Origin: Ignelater luminosus
Taxonomy: Eukaryota > Arthropoda > Insecta > Coleoptera > Elateridae
Assembly (NCBI GenBank): GCA_011009095.1
Contig: VTPC01000672.1
Location: 62,001-126,000, forward strand
DNA length: 64,000 nucleotides
Reading direction: 5' to 3'
Position numbers and translations under genes: made by a program. Shown here in pieces: positions 1 to 11,321 of this stretch (position 1 is its first letter; each line of letters begins with the position of its first letter). The notes beneath the pieces were generated by a model that searched no databases, was not told where the DNA came from, and worked only from the letters and a program-made list of their open reading frames with translations.

Positions 1-3000
1 TAAAATATTATTACGTAACATCGACATCTTTGATATTGATTTCGTTTACAAACACAACTATATATTCTAGAAGTTACAAATTATTGGTAAGATTGTAGAA
101 GCTGTTCTGTAATTTTTAACAACACTGTTAAAAATATGGCTGTTAAAAATAATATAAAATTACAGATTCGTTGCCTATAATTCTAAACACAACGCAAAAC
201 TGGTTGGATTTTCCCACCGTTGACAATTATGTACAACATTCTAATCCTTTGTATACAAATAGAAACTTCTTCTGGTATAGAAATTTAAGAAACAACAACT
301 ATATTTTGGTATGGAGTCTTTGAGGCGTATAAAGCCACTGATATCTAGAATAATTGAGCAGAGAGGATCGTAATCTTACTTTACAATGGATGTACAAATT
401 AAGCATGTAGATAACTCCGGTAAAATCTCAACAGCGTCTGCAATAAACTTAACAGTTCCTGGGATTCTCTCAACTTAATTTCTTTTAGGTTTACGAAAGA
501 ATTTACTGCTCACGCTACCGATTACTTAGAACGTTTTCCATAGGGCGAAAGTAAATACTCAGTACGCGAATATTTCCATAACATTTAAAACTAAAACTTT
601 GCAGTTTGCAGCGAACTTGTGTTTCTAAAATTCATTGATGAAAATGACAGAAGATAGATAAATGAAACAGTTGTAAAAAACCGACATATAAACAATTTTA
701 CATGTAAGATGACAGAATTCTTCATTAACTAATTTTAAAGCCTGATGTGGAAGAATTTTGAAATTTATAAATTGCAGATATAACTCTTTGTCCCCTATGG
801 GACGATTTAGAAAGTGAATATTTAATTGATTGATCATTTTAAAAAGGATTTTGTAAGTAAATAATAATTTTTATTGCAAATTTTCACTCTAATTTGTTAT
901 TGGAAGCTTTTAGTTACTGAAAATTAAAAGTTAATTATACAAGCAGTTGAATACATAAAGAAACGTAAATGAAACAAAATTATTTTTTGTGTATAAAAAA
1001 TACCAATAAAATAAAATGTAAATTTAAATATCATGTTAGTTTTACGACAGTTTTCATAATATGATTTATAACACCGCAAGGCAAATTTGCTTCTGCATGT
1101 AACCGAAATGTAAGAAATAATTTCCAGAATATGTTGAATAAGCATCAAATTGTTTGTAATTCACGTTGACATTCTTTGAAATAAAATAAGAAAATCTGAA
1201 AATTCTTTAACTTTTTCTTGAAACGATGTGACAATAGTAAACCTATTTCCCTGTCTTGTTTCGTGACTTTATGTCGACCTTAATAAGAAGTGAACCGCGT
1301 AGTAAGACAGACACCATAACAAAAAGATAGTCCATTGTATCATGAACGGGAAACTTCAACAAACTGTGCCGGCGAATTTAGTTTTTATACGTCGCTGCTT
1401 CGCTGCTATCACTGTTTGGTCGAAAATAAATGACATCTCTCTTACTGGGGTCGCGTGTTTTACATATTCACTGCTTCGGAAAATAACGTTCATGAAGGAA
1501 TAATAAACGAAATTTGTTATGTGAGGCAGCTCTTCAGACTGCTATTTAACGGGATACTTACACTTTCTAAAAATAGGTTCCTTATTACGACTTTATTCCT
1601 ATATTTAAGAGATTTGTGTTCCTACCAATGATTTTCTCGAAGCGAAGGGCTTGTTGATATTTTGAAATCGCGTCTATTATTTCGAGATTTATCTTCTTGA
1701 TGGCTCTCCATGCCGAGCGCGTGCTGTTTCTCTTCCGGTAAATACGATCATTAATTTTGTTTTCTGTTGATCGCTGCCTGATGTACGAATAATGAATATA
1801 AAGTACTGTAGTTAATATAGTGCATGTCAGTCAAACAAATGAGCGTGTTAACTATGGTTCTTGTTTGTATGTGTAGAGGATTTGTTACTTAACCAAGATT
1901 GAGCTCTGTTATATTGAATTTTCCAGGGAAAAATACTAGGGTCGTTTAACGAACCACATTCATGCTTATCATTAACATTCTGGGGAAAATTAATAGAATA
2001 AATGGCGAACGTGTTCCGATTTCTAACTCTCTAGAAAAAGGAAATTTTAAAAAATGATGTTTATTTATATCAGCAATTGGGGATTTACCAGGAGATTTCT
2101 TCTTTCGCAAGCTAAAACGTATTCTTTTCACATATTTAAAGAAGATAAATTTCTTTATTTGTTCCTTTTTTCGAAGAACAAATCTGTAGAAAAAATTGCT
2201 TTATGTATGACAGACATCTTTCTTGGTGTTACATATTATACTTGAAACTGATTTCTGTGTCAGCGTCGTTTATTTTAACTTGCGACAAAATGAAAGTATT
2301 TTTACAACAATCGTACTAAATTGAATATTCGCTGAAACAGGGGCCGTTTTATTTGTCGTCGTTATACACTATTGAATACTAATGGCGAAATCAGTAAAAA
2401 CTTTCGTACTAAAGAGGAAAGAAATATGTGCTGTAGTTAAGTTGATACTTGAGACTAGAAGAGGGTTGTTATTTCAAACTTTTATTCAAGAAAGTTTTCG
2501 TGATGATAGCACGAAAGGACACCCTGAAACTGTGTTTACTGCTTAACACTGTTGTTACCTCCATTTCTATAACACTTCATTGCTTGTAACAGTATATCGG
2601 GAATTTTTCTGTTGTAGATCGTTCTTTTCTCACAGTTACTACATGAAAGATAATGTTGGAATATATACAACTTAAAGTATGCAGAAACAAAGTTTTAGTT
2701 ATTTACAATTCAAAAATTTCATGAATTACTATAAGTAGCAGGTGCTATCTACAAATAAGTTCAATAATTTTGAAAATAAACCCTTAATGAATGAACAGAA
2801 ACATTTTTCTGTGAGATTAGACTTAACATTGATTTACAATAGTAGCTTCCTAAAAAAAGTTCGGACTTAACCGAAAAAAAATTGTCTTCGAGAAAAGTCG
2901 TGTTTTCTTGATCCTTAAACCGTAGTTTATTGCTGAGCACATATTTAACAAAAAGTTTCAGTCTCATAACTCTATTAATACGATATTTATAGTATACACA

Positions 3001-5440
3001 TATCTTCTCTCACTTCTTTTTCATTATGTATTGGCAGTAACAGTTTCTACTAATGTTCTTTTGTGTTTGTCTGTAATTGAAAGACTGGTTGTGTTTTATT
3101 TTTGTTTATATTATAAATGGTTGATAGGAAAGATTTGTACGAAAGCTTGCAAATCCTTCTTTCCTTCTCGATTCTCCTATTGTCCACGAAAAACTTTTTC
3201 GTTTTTTTGTGACTATTTTAAGTTGTGATTGATATTTTAAATAATTAGAAATAGTACCAGTAGGTAGCTGTTTATTTGATTACTGTTTTGCTGTGTTGAC
3301 TAAACTGTCGTCAATGCCCTACTGTAGTAAAAAAACAAACCTATAGGGTAGTTCAAATTCGAGTTTCATCATCGAAAACTCGCTTATTAAAAGAAATAGA
3401 AATCTAAAACTTGTGCCAGATTTGAGGTTGATTTTAAGTGAGGTTATTCAGTTTTTGACTTACAGTCAAAAAATGGGAAAAACGACAATTTACGTTTCTG
3501 CCCTTGGTGTCTTTATTACTAGAAGTTCTTAAAATATAATTAATTAAGGCATATTACCTTTTTGCTCTAGATTCATCAGTCAGACAATTCTTCCGCATTG
3601 TTTACTTTTTTCCTAAGTTATCCGAAGAAAAGAAAGCAATTCAATTTGGTAACACAGTTTCTAGCATGGTAGATTAGATTATCCGATGGGTTAAATTTTT
3701 TTTTTCGTTTTTTAGTTTTACTAATTTCTGTTTTTATTAAAGCTGTGCTGTACCAGAAGACATCCGTTCAAGGGGAAGGAAATCTTTCTTTTTTCACATA
3801 ACTAAAATCTTCTACAAAAATAGTGTACGTCTTGCTTCAAAAACACCATTGTCGCATAGCGACAGCTTTCTTATGTTAATTGATCAGGTTAAACGTGAAA
3901 GCGGCAGGAATTAATAAGGACAACTTACACCTTTGTTTGGTAAAATTAAAATAAGAGGCTTAGCCTATGGTTTGTTACGGACAAAAACTAGATTATGCTA
4001 ATAATTTAATCATTTTATAGAAAACAAACTGCCAGCACATTAGCTCTAGAGTCGGAGAGGGTGTGGTTCAAACAATTTTTGCAGATTAGACGTGGCATAA
4101 TCATAAGAACAGTTTAACACAAAAATTTAAATTCGGAAGATTTTGTATAGATCCATAAGCAGCAGTCATTGGAATCGCGTCGTTGACCGATGACTCAAGA
4201 AGCCTTGACCGTAAACAGTAGTTACTAAATACTTCTAAATATCTGTTGGCGGCGTAAGGGTCGTGAAGTATAAAATTGCCAACGGGATATTACCCTGTAA
4301 AGAGAAAAAGTATTAATCAAAACTAATTAACGCACATTCAACAGTTCTGCAGAACTAAAGAAATATATATTTTAACTTCAAAATGTCGAATTAATTTCTA
4401 AAAAATGAACTTAAAAAACATATCAAATAAGAGCAAAATTATCCCTAATATGAACAAGTATAATAACGTTTTATAAATCCCACTTGAATTCCAAAAAAAC
4501 CAACTAATATCATTAACACAACATAGGATATTATCGAGTTTATCTAAATATCAAGAAAATCCCAAACGAATTAATTAAATCTATTAACAACAGCCTAAAT
4601 GTTAAAAGTTAGTTTTACATAATGATATTAGGATTTACTAATGAAATATCAAGGTAATTATCGATTATTAGAACGAGATAGAAATTTACTTAAATTATAC
4701 ATATTTCACGAATTTACAAGTCGTGCTGTAGGTGCACGGTTGACGATGGTAGTGATCGCCACTAGCTTTTAGAAAAAAAATAGATTGTGCTGCAGGTGAA
4801 CTATCCATCCAGAAATTAAATTCAGTAAAATAAATTGACTCTTGAAGATAACATCCAAAACTCTTACAAAATCCAGAAAAGGAGTTCCAGATTCTTGCAG
4901 ACTCTAAAAGGAGCTACCACTTATCTATTAGAAACTTGAATAAAATGAAAATTTTAATTCATAGCTCCACATTGGAGCTGTTTGAGCGTTTGATTAGAAG
5001 ACTTGGGCAAAAATACGATTGTTCGCAAAACGGTGGTGTGCTAATAAACAAAGAAAGGACAATAAGCACCAAAGCGCTATCTGTAGTTGATAGGTGAAGC
5101 ACACATTATAAAAAACTAAACCCACTAAAGATTTAAGAAATACTGACAGTGGGTGTGACATGATAGTGCCACCAAACTTGACTTGAAAGTATTCGCTCTC
5201 TGGCTCAGAAATGACGATTTTAGCCCCAACCACGTAACCAGATAGGTAATTAATAACTATTGAAATTAAGGTTTTTAGAAATTGCCATCATTAAAGACCA
5301 TTTTAAAAAGAATGGAAATCTTAAAAATTACCAATATTTAATTGGTCCAGAGGCTTTGACGTCAAAATCAAAACTTTTGAATGGACTCAATACTATCAGA
5401 AGTTTTTTCAGTGGCAAAACGGTTCTGCGGAACGTGACCA
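1..5440. other. AT-rich sequence without recognisable gene
   Basis: I read this stretch on both strands and found only short open frames of the length expected by chance in AT-rich DNA, with no recognisable domain. There is no inverted-repeat element, tandem array or RNA gene that I can support. It is probably intergenic or intronic. Distal enhancers or weakly conserved exons cannot be excluded from sequence alone. Confidence 0.6.
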
Positions 5441-6064
5441 GATATGAGAAAAATGCAAAGGAGAAAGTTGTTTGATGTAATAAGAGGCATTGAAAGAAAA
5501 CTCAACGCCTACTGTTTTTGCATAACATCAACTACTTTAATTTTTTAAATGGAACACCCTGTATATTTCTCAAAATTCTGAACACACCTGAGATTCTCTT
5601 GTCAACCATATGACATACTTAACGATTTTCTTAAGAATCGGGCTAAAATTAAAGAAAACAACTAAGGCGTCTTTCTGCTCTGAGAATTAAATTATGCCTA
5701 GCGCGTTGTAACATTTCTGGCGTAACTAATGCAGTAATTTTACTTTTCAACTCATTTAGACTTGCTGATGAAATTACATAAACATGATCTTTTAAAAAAC
5801 CCTATAAGAAGTAATCCAGAATTGATAAATCGGGGGATCTTGCAGGCCAAGACCCTAAGAAAATCGTTAAGTATGTTATATGGTTGAAAAGAGAATTTCA
5901 GATGTGTTCAGAATTTTGAGAAATATACAAGGTGTTCCATTTAAACAATTAAAGTTAGTTAATGTTACATGGAGACAGTAGGCGTTGAGTTTTCTTTCAA
6001 TGCATAATATTATGCCTCTTATTACATTAAGCAACTTTCTTATTTGCATTTTTTTTTTCATATC
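5441..6064. mobile_element. foldback-type Tc1/mariner remnant with long inverted arms
   Basis: Two imperfect inverted arms of about 190-210 bp (about 5441-5633 and 5856-6064) face each other. Shared blocks in inverse orientation include the motif around TGTAATAAGAGGCAT, a stretch beginning GAAAGAAAACTCAACGCC, the AACACCCTGTATATTTCTC block and a block ending at GATTTTCTTA. Between the arms lies the 3' end of a mariner-like transposase frame on the minus strand (separate entry). The layout suggests that the 3' end of an autonomous element was copied or rearranged head to head, deleting most of the transposase. A further CCACCCTGTATA tip at about 6106-6117 may be the true right terminus. No clean target duplication is visible. 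Confidence 0.75.
5649..5858 (-). pseudogene. Tc1/mariner-superfamily transposase, C-terminal fragment
   Basis: The minus strand reads about 69 codons, broken by one internal stop. It starts SWPARSPDLSILDYFL, then a stop (TAG) where a Trp codon (TGG) is expected, then GFLKDHVYV and a segment ending in ARHNLILRAERRLS before a natural stop. The W-P-A-R-S-P-D-L-x-x-L-D-Y-F-L-W-G-x-L-K block is the hallmark of the region around the third catalytic acidic residue in IS630/Tc1/mariner transposases of insects. Everything N-terminal (helix-turn-helix domain and the first two catalytic aspartates) is missing; the frame runs directly into the right inverted arm. It is therefore a dead fragment. The family assignment is firm at superfamily level; the exact clade is not determined. 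Confidence 0.85.
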
Positions 6065-6119
6065 TTTCAAAATAAGATAGTAGTAGGCTCGTGAATGATT
6101 TTTCAGCCACCCTGTATAC

Positions 6120-7084
6120 AATGCGTCATCTACACAGTGTACAATAATTCTACAATAAAAGAATAAATAATTACTTAGTATACAACTACAGGATGTCTGT
6201 TTATTAATGATATTAACAAACAAGTCAGCAAGTAAGTCTGTCTGAATATAGTATAGACGTTTTTAGTGCCTGAAAGGAATAAAGCATTAGAAGCCAAAAT
6301 CATGTAACGGACAAAAAGGTTTGTTACAAGTGGTTGTATTTTTTGATTTGGAAGAACATGCTGCAGGCAGTTTTCAAGAATGATAAGTTGCAGGAAGAAT
6401 GCAAAAAAGGCTTATCTTTAAGTTGCTCTGAGTCAGCAACAGCAATTATAAGAAAGGTCTTTAGGCATTAAACGATAGAATGTTTTTGAAAAATCTGTGC
6501 GGGCCACGTGCGTTGCCTCGTCACTATTGCAATGCACAATTCATACAAAAAAGGCACGTTTCACTTATTTAATTATCGCTTGGCATTGTATAAAGACTTA
6601 ACCTCTTGTGATTTGAACATTCTTGACCAATAGACGGCTGTCCGCACGCAGGAGAAATCTAAAAGTGGAGATTAGCAGCGACCCTTTAGTTTGTCTGCTA
6701 CCCACTTAATGATTGATCAGTATTATTAATTGAAGACATCTCGTTGTATGCGACTATACTATCACATCAGTGATTTCTTAACATAAATCTTCCCTAACTG
6801 AGCTACACTTCTAGACCTGTTTATGGAAACACAACCATCAAAACGCTGCACCGTAAGCAAGGCTGCACATGGAAGTAGGTACAGTGTTTTCTACCGGAAA
6901 GGTATTTACAATATTCCGAATAATTAAGATTTTATTTATTTCTCTAATTGTTTTAATGAAAGAATGTATTGTGAAAGAGAAGATAACTCGAATAAGGTAG
7001 AATGTAGCTTGTTCAGTATTGTAGATCATAATTATTGTATTCTTTAACAAATCTAGATACTTTGTTTTTAAAGAGCCTAGCTAT
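6120..7084. other. no recognisable gene
   Basis: AT-rich sequence between two foldback elements. I see no conserved coding frame, RNA gene or repeat array here. Confidence 0.5.
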
Positions 7085-7827
7085 TATATAGGGTGTCCGA
7101 ATATTACACCGAAAAATCTTGACTGTAGGTTTGGCGGACTAAATAGAGACGATTTATGGAAAAGAAGGTATTTTTATAATGACAGAAATCGTAAAATGCG
7201 GAGGTGCTCCGTCATGCATGTACATCATGCCACGGAGTGTTTCTAGAGGAACATCATCTAACAATTTTGCATTTGAAGAAATATTTTAAAATTAATTTTA
7301 TTATAAAGCAGCATACTAGCTTCATTTGTTTTAACAAAAATTCGCCGTGTTTCTCCGCCACCTTGGATTGTTTGAATCAGTAACGTAAATAACGCGGAAA
7401 GTGTTTTAAAGAATCTCTATTTTCTCGAAAATGGTTAAGTTTTAGAAAAAAATTGCAAGAGGACAAATTTTTTATAAACTAAGGTTGCTTTTATGTGTTT
7501 GCATCAAATTTGTAGAATATTAGCCGTACAAGAAGTTCTGAGCTTTTCAAAAGTAGCATATTCATGAAAACTTGTGATACGTTTTGTAGATTTTAACGAT
7601 ATTGTGGCATAAGGACCACCCTAATGGCACCTAATAGCATACCAAGTTTGAAGAAGATTCGTTGATTCACACAGTAAAGAAATAACCATTTTTTGCATCA
7701 ACTTTGAAGCGTTAATAACTCGAAAACTAAAAACTTCTTACTTACCTTTTTTCGATCAATTGTCTCTATTTAGTCCGCCAAACCTACAGTCAAAAGTTTT
7801 CGTTGTAATATTCGGACACCCTGTATA
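7085..7827. mobile_element. foldback/MITE element with ACAGGGTGTCC-type tips
   Basis: A 743 bp unit whose ends are inverted repeats of about 90 bp. The left end reads TATATAGGGTGTCCGAATAT and the right end, in reverse complement, TATACAGGGTGTCCGAATAT. The similarity continues through a shared block around GACTGTAGGTTTGGCGGACT (perfect in both arms) into an AAATAGAGAC block. The interior has no transposase frame, so it is a non-autonomous element. Short open frames on its right side are only the inverted repeat read through. The TATA at both tips allows a TA target duplication as in Tc1/mariner elements, but the palindromic end makes this ambiguous. Confidence 0.85.
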
Positions 7828-10249
7828 CATCGCTCATCTTAACGTTGTTCACCCACACAGTTGTGTTGTTTCTAATTATTCATCTACAGTAATGGTGTGT
7901 TTAGACAGTTGGCTTCTATTAGTTTATACCGCAAAAGCTAGTTGTTTAATTGTATATGAAAGGCTTACAATTGTAATTTGAGCAATAACGTTAAATACCA
8001 CTGAAGTTGTTCATTGTGTTAATCGGCAATAACGTAATAAGTATAATTTTACTTAATACGAATAGAAATTCATTTATTCACTTTCCACGCACATGCACTG
8101 CATTCATCCTATTCAAGTAGTAACTTAAATACATCTTTAAAGGAAAACCCGAAAAGTTCAACGATAAAATGTTACCCGTCTTTCTTACGCCTTTATTGTC
8201 CATTGTTCGGTTATGTAGAAAGCTTTCTATAGTCTGCATACCCCTAGCATACTGGAATATTGTGTTTCCTTTGTTTCGTTTACAGGATTTTTCTACAATT
8301 ATATATGATCTTGATTTTCAAACCAATTGTGATGGTATTGTTTTATTTCTGAAGTTATTGATTGCAGTCGTAATGAGAATCTTTGTTTGTTTGTTCTCTA
8401 TATCTAGAAACTATCTTTGTTTAAAACGCAATTGATAAAAACATAATGTTATTCTAATCTTATTATCTCACTTATTTTAGATGTGATCTGACAACATTAC
8501 CTTCTAGCATTGTTTGCCTTACTACTTGACTTTTTATTGAACTAACAAATTCTTGGTTATTCTTTTGTCCAATATTTCAGCAAAAACGATGTGGATAAAT
8601 AGATATTTTTTTTCTTTTTTGCTTATTTAACCGTCTTATATCAACAAATCATATTGCAAGAGCAGAAAAAGAAACAATTTAGTGAAAATCGTTTTTCACG
8701 ATTCAATACCTAGTTTTTGATTATTGTTTGAGAGCTACTACTTATTGTTCTTAATTTTATGAGTAAATTCAAATTACATAAAATGTATAACTAAAGTAAA
8801 ACTTGTTTCAATTGCTCTTAACATAAAAGGAAATCGCAGTTATCCTTTCTTTTTAAAAACATCCCTTTTTTGCTCATCTGAGAATGCTTTCCGTCGTTTT
8901 AAATACAAAACACTTTATCATAACCAGAAAAGCTTTAAAAGAGAATTAAGGAGGAATTATGATCCATTTCCCTAATCTTATTTCTTATAAATTAAGATAT
9001 ACAGAAACTTGCATTTAGCATCAGAGAAATAAAAAAAAAGTAAGTTTTGGCTAAGTACTCCTATTTTATGAGAATTATAGTTTTAAATAATCTGGGTATG
9101 TTGCGTACGATGAATTTATATTATTTAGAAATTCACCTCGTTTATATCAATAAGAAGAAAGTAGTGTGGTTTTCACCATTTTATTTAAATTTTTATTTAA
9201 ATAAATAGATCTCTCCAGGTATCTTTAAATCACTTTTTTAGAAGCAGGAATATGAATATCATTTGCAGCTTGCATAAAAACGGAAACACCTCTTAGAAAA
9301 CGCAATCTTTTTATTATGAAAAGCAAAATAATTTTTCTTTATTCTCATAGGTAGTGTGGTAGACTCTTCCTGCAATTTTCTGAAATTGTAGTCAGTAAAT
9401 GTGAGGCTTTTAAGATAATTGTCCCTGATATTTGCGAACGAATGAACGGTAGTAATTTTTCACACCATACTTTCCAAACGATACTAAATTTTACTTCTAA
9501 GCGAAAGTGTAATTGTATTTGAAATATCTCCCCACCGAGAGAACGCCGGCTCATTTCGAACGCCTAAATTTCAGGATAATTCCGAATAGGGTGGATGAAA
9601 GGATCGGCCAAATTAGCTGCCTATTTTTACCGATTGGAAAGGGTATTCATGTGCAAATGTCGATACTCATATATCATGCAACAGCTTGTTAAACCAATTT
9701 GGTTAGCGTATATTTAAATTACATTTGTAATAACCAGATATTTTTGTTTGTGTTTTTGTAATTTTCTCTGTTTTATTTGGCTATATTTTTTTAGATACGT
9801 AGTACTTTTTTTTGGTCCGAGGTTTATTTGCTCCGTTCAAATATTTTTTTAATTATCCCCTCATGTAATTTCTATTTTCTCTTTTTTTTCGAATTTTATC
9901 TTATTACGTTATTTATTATTGACTCTGAAAATATTTATTTTGTACGGTTTGGACATTGTTAGTGTGCAGTATGGTTAACGTTCCGTTTTTCATTTAAAAT
10001 AATTTTCGTTCCTATATAAAAAAATTAATTAGCCTATTTTTTATAAAAACAGTAATATAAATGTCAAAGAAAGCTTTTCCTAAATGTTCCAGTTTCGTTG
10101 GTTTTTCGGCGACAAATGTACATTTAAAAAAATTGTTTAGCGATGTGTAATAATCCTTCCTTTATTAACGCTGTTGCTGGCCGATTTTCTTATTTCTTAT
10201 TTCTTTCTAAATTCTGCGAGTATTTTGTATCTTTCCCGCTCTGCTATCT
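7828..10249. other. no recognisable gene
   Basis: AT-rich stretch with poly-T runs and short chance open frames only. No inverted-repeat element or RNA gene was recognised. Confidence 0.5.
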
Positions 10250-11310
10250 ACTCTATATAAATCCAGCAGGGTAATGTGTGAGATCGGAAAATCTTCTAAA
10301 ACGTCGGGTCATACGAAATGCTTACCATAGCGCTCCTTTAAACCGGCAGATAACACAAGCACATAGTTTCTCTCTTCTTATTTCATTTTCATTCTCAGTC
10401 TGATTTCTTTTTGAAATGTTTTTGGGAAGCTCAAAAAGTGAATCTGATCTTTTCCACAAGACAGCCTTGGCGAACAACGAGGCAACTGTTAACCGATACC
10501 TTTCGTCTCTGCCTCCTGCTTTTCTTGGACAGCCAACAATTACGCCCACTTGTATCTATCTTCTGGATTTGGAGAGCTCACTTGAGGTAAACAATCAATA
10601 CTTGCTGTACCGGTCTGAACATTTATATAGAGATGGGTGGAATGAAAACTATATAAAATAGACCAGTAGAAGGTTTCCATTTTCTTTCTGATCGTTCATT
10701 CCACCGTCAGCAGATCACCCGCTGAAGGCGGGTGGTCGTTTTAGATTTCATTCTAAAATTTCTTTGGCCGAATTAGATTTGACTTGATGGCAGGGTGAAA
10801 GGGTGGCAAAGAACGGCGGTATGGTAGAGCAAGAAGTAGAGGCAGTCGTAACTGTCATGGTTGCCGACGAAGATGTTGGGTGTCGCAGGAGGAGACAACG
10901 GAAGCAAACGGCGCGTTAATGGACATTTGGAGATAATGGCGTGGTCGACCTTGCTTGGTGTTGATGATAGGCGGCAAGTTTGGTGCAACTGTTGCACGTG
11001 CATCCTGTGAATAAAAGTGGCCACGTATGACCTCGGTAAACGGATGTAGGAACGAAGGCCGTTTTGTAGAGTCTACACTGTTGTTGGATGCTGGATACTG
11101 TAGAAGTGAACAACGTACGGAGAATGAGAAAATGGTGCTTTCGATTTTGCAGCATACAAATGGTTTTCAAGTCCACACACGCATCCTGTGAAGGAGGAGC
11201 TCAGTAGCGGCAGGTAGGAATAGGCGGTAGCTGAAGGAGGGACGCGTTCAATAAGCGAACTCCCTGGAGAGCAGCGATCGTACATCCGGGCCGGTTTTAT
11301 AAATAGATTT
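10250..11310. other. GC-richer island, possible exon or promoter region
   Basis: This kilobase is clearly richer in G+C and in CpG than the surrounding DNA. On the plus strand a TATATAA motif lies at 10254-10260. An open frame begins with ATG at 10416 and runs to a possible splice donor (TTGAG followed by GTAAAC) after 10584; a possible acceptor (CATTCTCAG) ends at about 10397. On the minus strand a TATTTATAAAAC motif (about 11294-11305) precedes three overlapping open frames of 80-86 codons between 10773 and 11321. None of these frames matches a protein I know. It may be a promoter or exon cluster, a non-coding transcript, or a composition anomaly from an inserted sequence. Confidence 0.35.
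10636..10737. repeat. inverted repeat followed by a perfect 10-bp hairpin
   Basis: GGTGGAATGAA at about 10636-10646 is matched in inverse orientation by TTCATTCCACC at about 10696-10706. Immediately after comes a compact hairpin at 10713-10737: stem GATCACCCGC, loop TGAAG, stem GCGGGTGGTC (ten pairs, one of them G-T), followed by GTTTTAG. Such a GC-rich stem stands out in this AT-rich background. I do not know its function; it could be the tip of a small foldback element or an RNA structure. Confidence 0.6.
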
Positions 11311-11321
11311 AATTTCAACAT

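Noticed and set aside
1699-1740. ATG frame MALHAERVLFLF followed by a donor-like CCG/GTAAAT
   Set aside because: Only about 13 codons, no acceptor, no promoter and no similarity; splice-donor words of this kind are frequent by chance.
4994-5233. 79-codon minus-strand frame with a hydrophobic middle
   Set aside because: No convincing start context, promoter or family match; hydrophobic frames are common by chance in T-rich sequence.
8169-8435. 88-codon plus-strand frame with several hydrophobic stretches
   Set aside because: T-rich codons automatically give Phe/Leu/Ile-rich translations; no splice or promoter context and no similarity.
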